Assembly (NCBI GenBank): GCA_913031515.1
Contig: CAJWET010000057.1
Span: 1 to 8,682 of the forward strand
DNA from: an uncultured Acidimicrobiaceae bacterium
GTDB lineage: Bacteria; Actinomycetota; Acidimicrobiia; Acidimicrobiales; UBA8592
Reading direction: 5' to 3'
Length of the DNA: 8,682 nucleotides
Below the pieces are notes generated by a model that worked only from the letters and a program-made list of their open reading frames with translations, was not told the origin of the DNA and did no database searches. A program made the translations under genes and the position numbers. Below are positions 7,042 to 8,682 of the stretch, piece by piece (the stretch's first letter is position 1; each line of letters begins with the position of its first letter).

Positions 7042-7796
7042 GTGGAGACATTGAAGTTTCTGTTGGTGAAGACTTCGTCGCTACCGTAGAAATCTGCAAA
7101 CCCCCTAATAATTTCTTCAGCACCAATTTAATTAGCGGCCTTGCAGATACCTTCGAGCGGCTTGATCAGGATGATGCTGTGAGGGTATCGGTGCTCTGTT
7201 CTCAGGGGAAACATTTCTGCGCGGGAGCAGACTTCTCAGGTGATTCTGAGGGTAACGATACATTAGGTCTCTACGCAGGTGCAGTAAGAATCTTCCGATG
7301 TGCTAAACCAATCATTGCGGCTATCCAAGGAGCAGCTATCGGTGGGGGTCTGGGTTTGGCCTTAACTGCTGATTTTAGGATTGCCGCTCCAGAGTCGCGA
7401 TTTAGCGCAAATTTTGCAAGGCTTGGTTTCCATCAGGGTTTCGGCTTGAGTGTGACATTACCTGAGTTGGTTGGCCAACAGGTAAGCAGGGAAATGTTCT
7501 TTACGGGAAGAAGGGTAAAGGGTGAAGAGGCGCACGGACTTGGCTTGTGTGATCAGCTGGTTCCCCTTGAGCAGCTTCGCGTCACCGCCCTCACTTTTGC
7601 GCAAGAAATTGCGAAGTCAGCACCGCTGGCTGTTGAATCTATCCGAAAAACGCTGAGAGGGGACTTGGCTGACAGAGTTGAGGCCATAACACTCCATGAA
7701 GCAGCAGAGCAAGCCCGCCTAGTCCAAACCGAGGATTGGAAAGAAGGGGTCGAAGCTTCTGCTCAGCGGAGAGATCCGTTCTTTCGAAGAAAATAG
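7038..7796 (+). CDS. Enoyl-CoA hydratase/isomerase (crotonase) family protein lacking both hydratase glutamates
   Basis: This 252-residue protein has the crotonase fold. It shows the CoA/oxyanion loop HFCAGADF (Ala62-Gly63), the second oxyanion glycine in AAIQGAAIGGGLGLALTADF (98-112), then RFSANFARLGFHQGFGLS, and FTGRRVKGEEAHGLGLCDQLVP before the C-terminal helices. Aligned without gaps to rat mitochondrial enoyl-CoA hydratase, the catalytic Glu144 and Glu164 positions are Gly106 and Phe126. It is therefore unlikely to be an ordinary hydratase. Possible roles within the superfamily are isomerisation, hydrolysis, C-C bond cleavage or another CoA-enolate reaction. AGGA lies seven bases before the ATG, inside the end of the preceding hydrolase gene, with ATGA overlap. 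Its stop directly abuts the stop of the converging carotenoid oxygenase gene. Confidence 0.9.
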   Translation: MSGDIEVSVGEDFVATVEICKPPNNFFSTNLISGLADTFERLDQDDAVRVSVLCSQGKHFCAGADFSGDSEGNDTLGLYAGAVRIFRCAKPIIAAIQGAAIGGGLGLALTADFRIAAPESRFSANFARLGFHQGFGLSVTLPELVGQQVSREMFFTGRRVKGEEAHGLGLCDQLVPLEQLRVTALTFAQEIAKSAPLAVESIRKTLRGDLADRVEAITLHEAAEQARLVQTEDWKEGVEASAQRRDPFFRRK

Positions 7797-8682
7797 CTAG
7801 AGAAGCGAAGAATCTGGAATCCAACTTCCATGTGCCCCGTAAGGGACTCTTCTGGGAAGATGGACGACTGCAACAGGGTCAGCTTCAAAATCTTGTGCAT
7901 CTACGATTATTAACTTTGAAGAATTTGATTCTTCATTGTGGACGATTGCAATAACCCATCCTTCATCTTCTCCGTAGGAATTAGGGTCGGCAGCAAAGAC
8001 TGGTTCTCCACCTCTCACATTTTCTCCGAGGTGATGTTCCCAACAGGCACCAGTGTGGAGATCATATTTCCACAAGGCGGAACCATATACTGGTTCTTCA
8101 CTATTCCCTTCCCCAGCCATAGCCATCAAATATCCAAATCGTGCATCCAAACCGACAACTTTGTCTGCAACTCTTCCAAAATCCCCCGGTCTGTCATCAA
8201 TTTGTTCTTCAGTTATCGTTCCTAAAGACAAATCAATGGTCCACCGCCAAAGTCGCCCTACTTCTGCGTAGTCATCTGAGCTTGAACCAAAAGCTTCAGG
8301 TTGGCGTGAAACATGAATAACAATCTTTTCATCATTGTCATAAGCGTTGACGGGATGAAAAACGTAACACGGGTCAATCTCGAACCAACGAACATCTGCA
8401 TTTGCTCCATTTCTTGGCATTACTCCGAGACGGGCTCCGGCGGAGGGGTTAAATCCAAATGGCACTCCGGTTTCCAGTAATGAAAGATCCAATACCAATG
8501 GTAGGTCCATGAAAATCACATAGTTTCGGGTCACGTTAAAATCGTGCATCATCACCATGTTGGGAATCTCTATACCTTCAGATTGAATCAATTCCCCTTC
8601 GGGACTAATCCGAAGGTAAGTGAGGAATGGTTGTTCAAATGAAAAATAACTGAATGCAAGAAGTTCACCTGTCTCTGGACAT
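7797..8682 (-). CDS. Carotenoid oxygenase family protein (RPE65/lignostilbene dioxygenase type), N-terminus outside window
   Basis: The frame is open from the right edge (first full codon at 8681) to the TAG at 7799-7797, giving 294 C-terminal residues. Carotenoid oxygenases are seven-bladed propellers that use a non-haem iron held by four histidines to split a polyene or stilbene double bond with O2. Three of the four are visible, numbered from the first full codon: VMMHDFNVT (His46), VFHPVNAYD (His109) and AHGSWIP (His284) near the C-terminus. The partial chain begins PETGELLAFSY, which in this family directly follows the AHPK-type first histidine, so that residue should lie only a few codons beyond the edge. 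The conserved GGEPVFAADP segment is also present. A TTG at 8591 is not a start, because family sequence continues upstream of it. Whether the substrate is a carotenoid, apocarotenoid or lignostilbene cannot be decided. Confidence 0.95.
   Translation of the reverse strand, partial: CPETGELLAFSYFSFEQPFLTYLRISPEGELIQSEGIEIPNMVMMHDFNVTRNYVIFMDLPLVLDLSLLETGVPFGFNPSAGARLGVMPRNGANADVRWFEIDPCYVFHPVNAYDNDEKIVIHVSRQPEAFGSSSDDYAEVGRLWRWTIDLSLGTITEEQIDDRPGDFGRVADKVVGLDARFGYLMAMAGEGNSEEPVYGSALWKYDLHTGACWEHHLGENVRGGEPVFAADPNSYGEDEGWVIAIVHNEESNSSKLIIVDAQDFEADPVAVVHLPRRVPYGAHGSWIPDSSLL

Noticed and set aside
7779..7791. Small hairpin (TTCTT, loop TCG, AAGAA) just before the crotonase stop
   Set aside because: The five-pair AT-rich stem lies inside the coding region and is followed by no T-run, so it is too weak to call a terminator.
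8589..8591. TTG at 8591 as the start of the carotenoid oxygenase
   Set aside because: The same frame continues to the window edge with family-typical residues (PETGELLAFSY, PFLTYLRISPEGE), so the gene is simply cut off.

Overview
The window is a densely packed stretch of bacterial chromosome carrying nine protein genes: seven complete and one cut off at each edge. I see no RNA genes, mobile elements, repeats or CRISPR arrays. Nearly every base is coding. The only spaces that could hold promoters are two short divergent gaps (256-323 and 6207-6309). The codon use and base composition look moderate and even throughout. The gene set (acyl-CoA dehydrogenase, class III CoA transferase, PhyH dioxygenase, luciferase-like oxidoreductase, SDR, dienelactone hydrolase, crotonase, carotenoid oxygenase) is typical of aerobic heterotrophs rich in acyl-CoA and oxygenase enzymes. 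Uncultured marine Actinomycetota (Acidimicrobiia-like) or SAR202-type Chloroflexota are my best guesses. This taxonomic placement is inference from protein flavour only.

Layout: an acyl-CoA dehydrogenase runs leftward off the start (1-255, minus). A divergent gap follows, then a rightward operon (324-4492): a cytoplasmic dipeptidyl-peptidase-IV-like S9 peptidase, a class III CoA transferase closely resembling 2-methylfumaryl-CoA (mesaconyl-C1-CoA) isomerase, and a PhyH-family dioxygenase. This operon converges, sharing a CTAG stop, with a leftward two-gene operon (6206 down to 4489): an SDR followed by a luciferase-like flavin/F420 oxidoreductase. The second divergent gap leads to a rightward pair (6310-7796): a dienelactone-hydrolase-family protein translationally coupled to a crotonase-fold protein that lacks both hydratase glutamates. 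That pair abuts, stop against stop, a leftward carotenoid oxygenase cut off by the window end (7797-8682).

How they might work together: every enzyme except the peptidase fits oxidative breakdown of branched or isoprenoid-like carbon skeletons. An oxygenase would cleave a polyene or stilbene bond, SDR and flavin enzymes would process the carbonyl, a hydrolase would open an ester or lactone, and acyl-CoA enzymes would finish the fragment. This pathway reading is inference; no single gene proves the substrate. The points most worth checking are the Mct-like transferase outside any visible 3-hydroxypropionate cycle, and the crotonase with G106 and F126 in place of the two catalytic glutamates.
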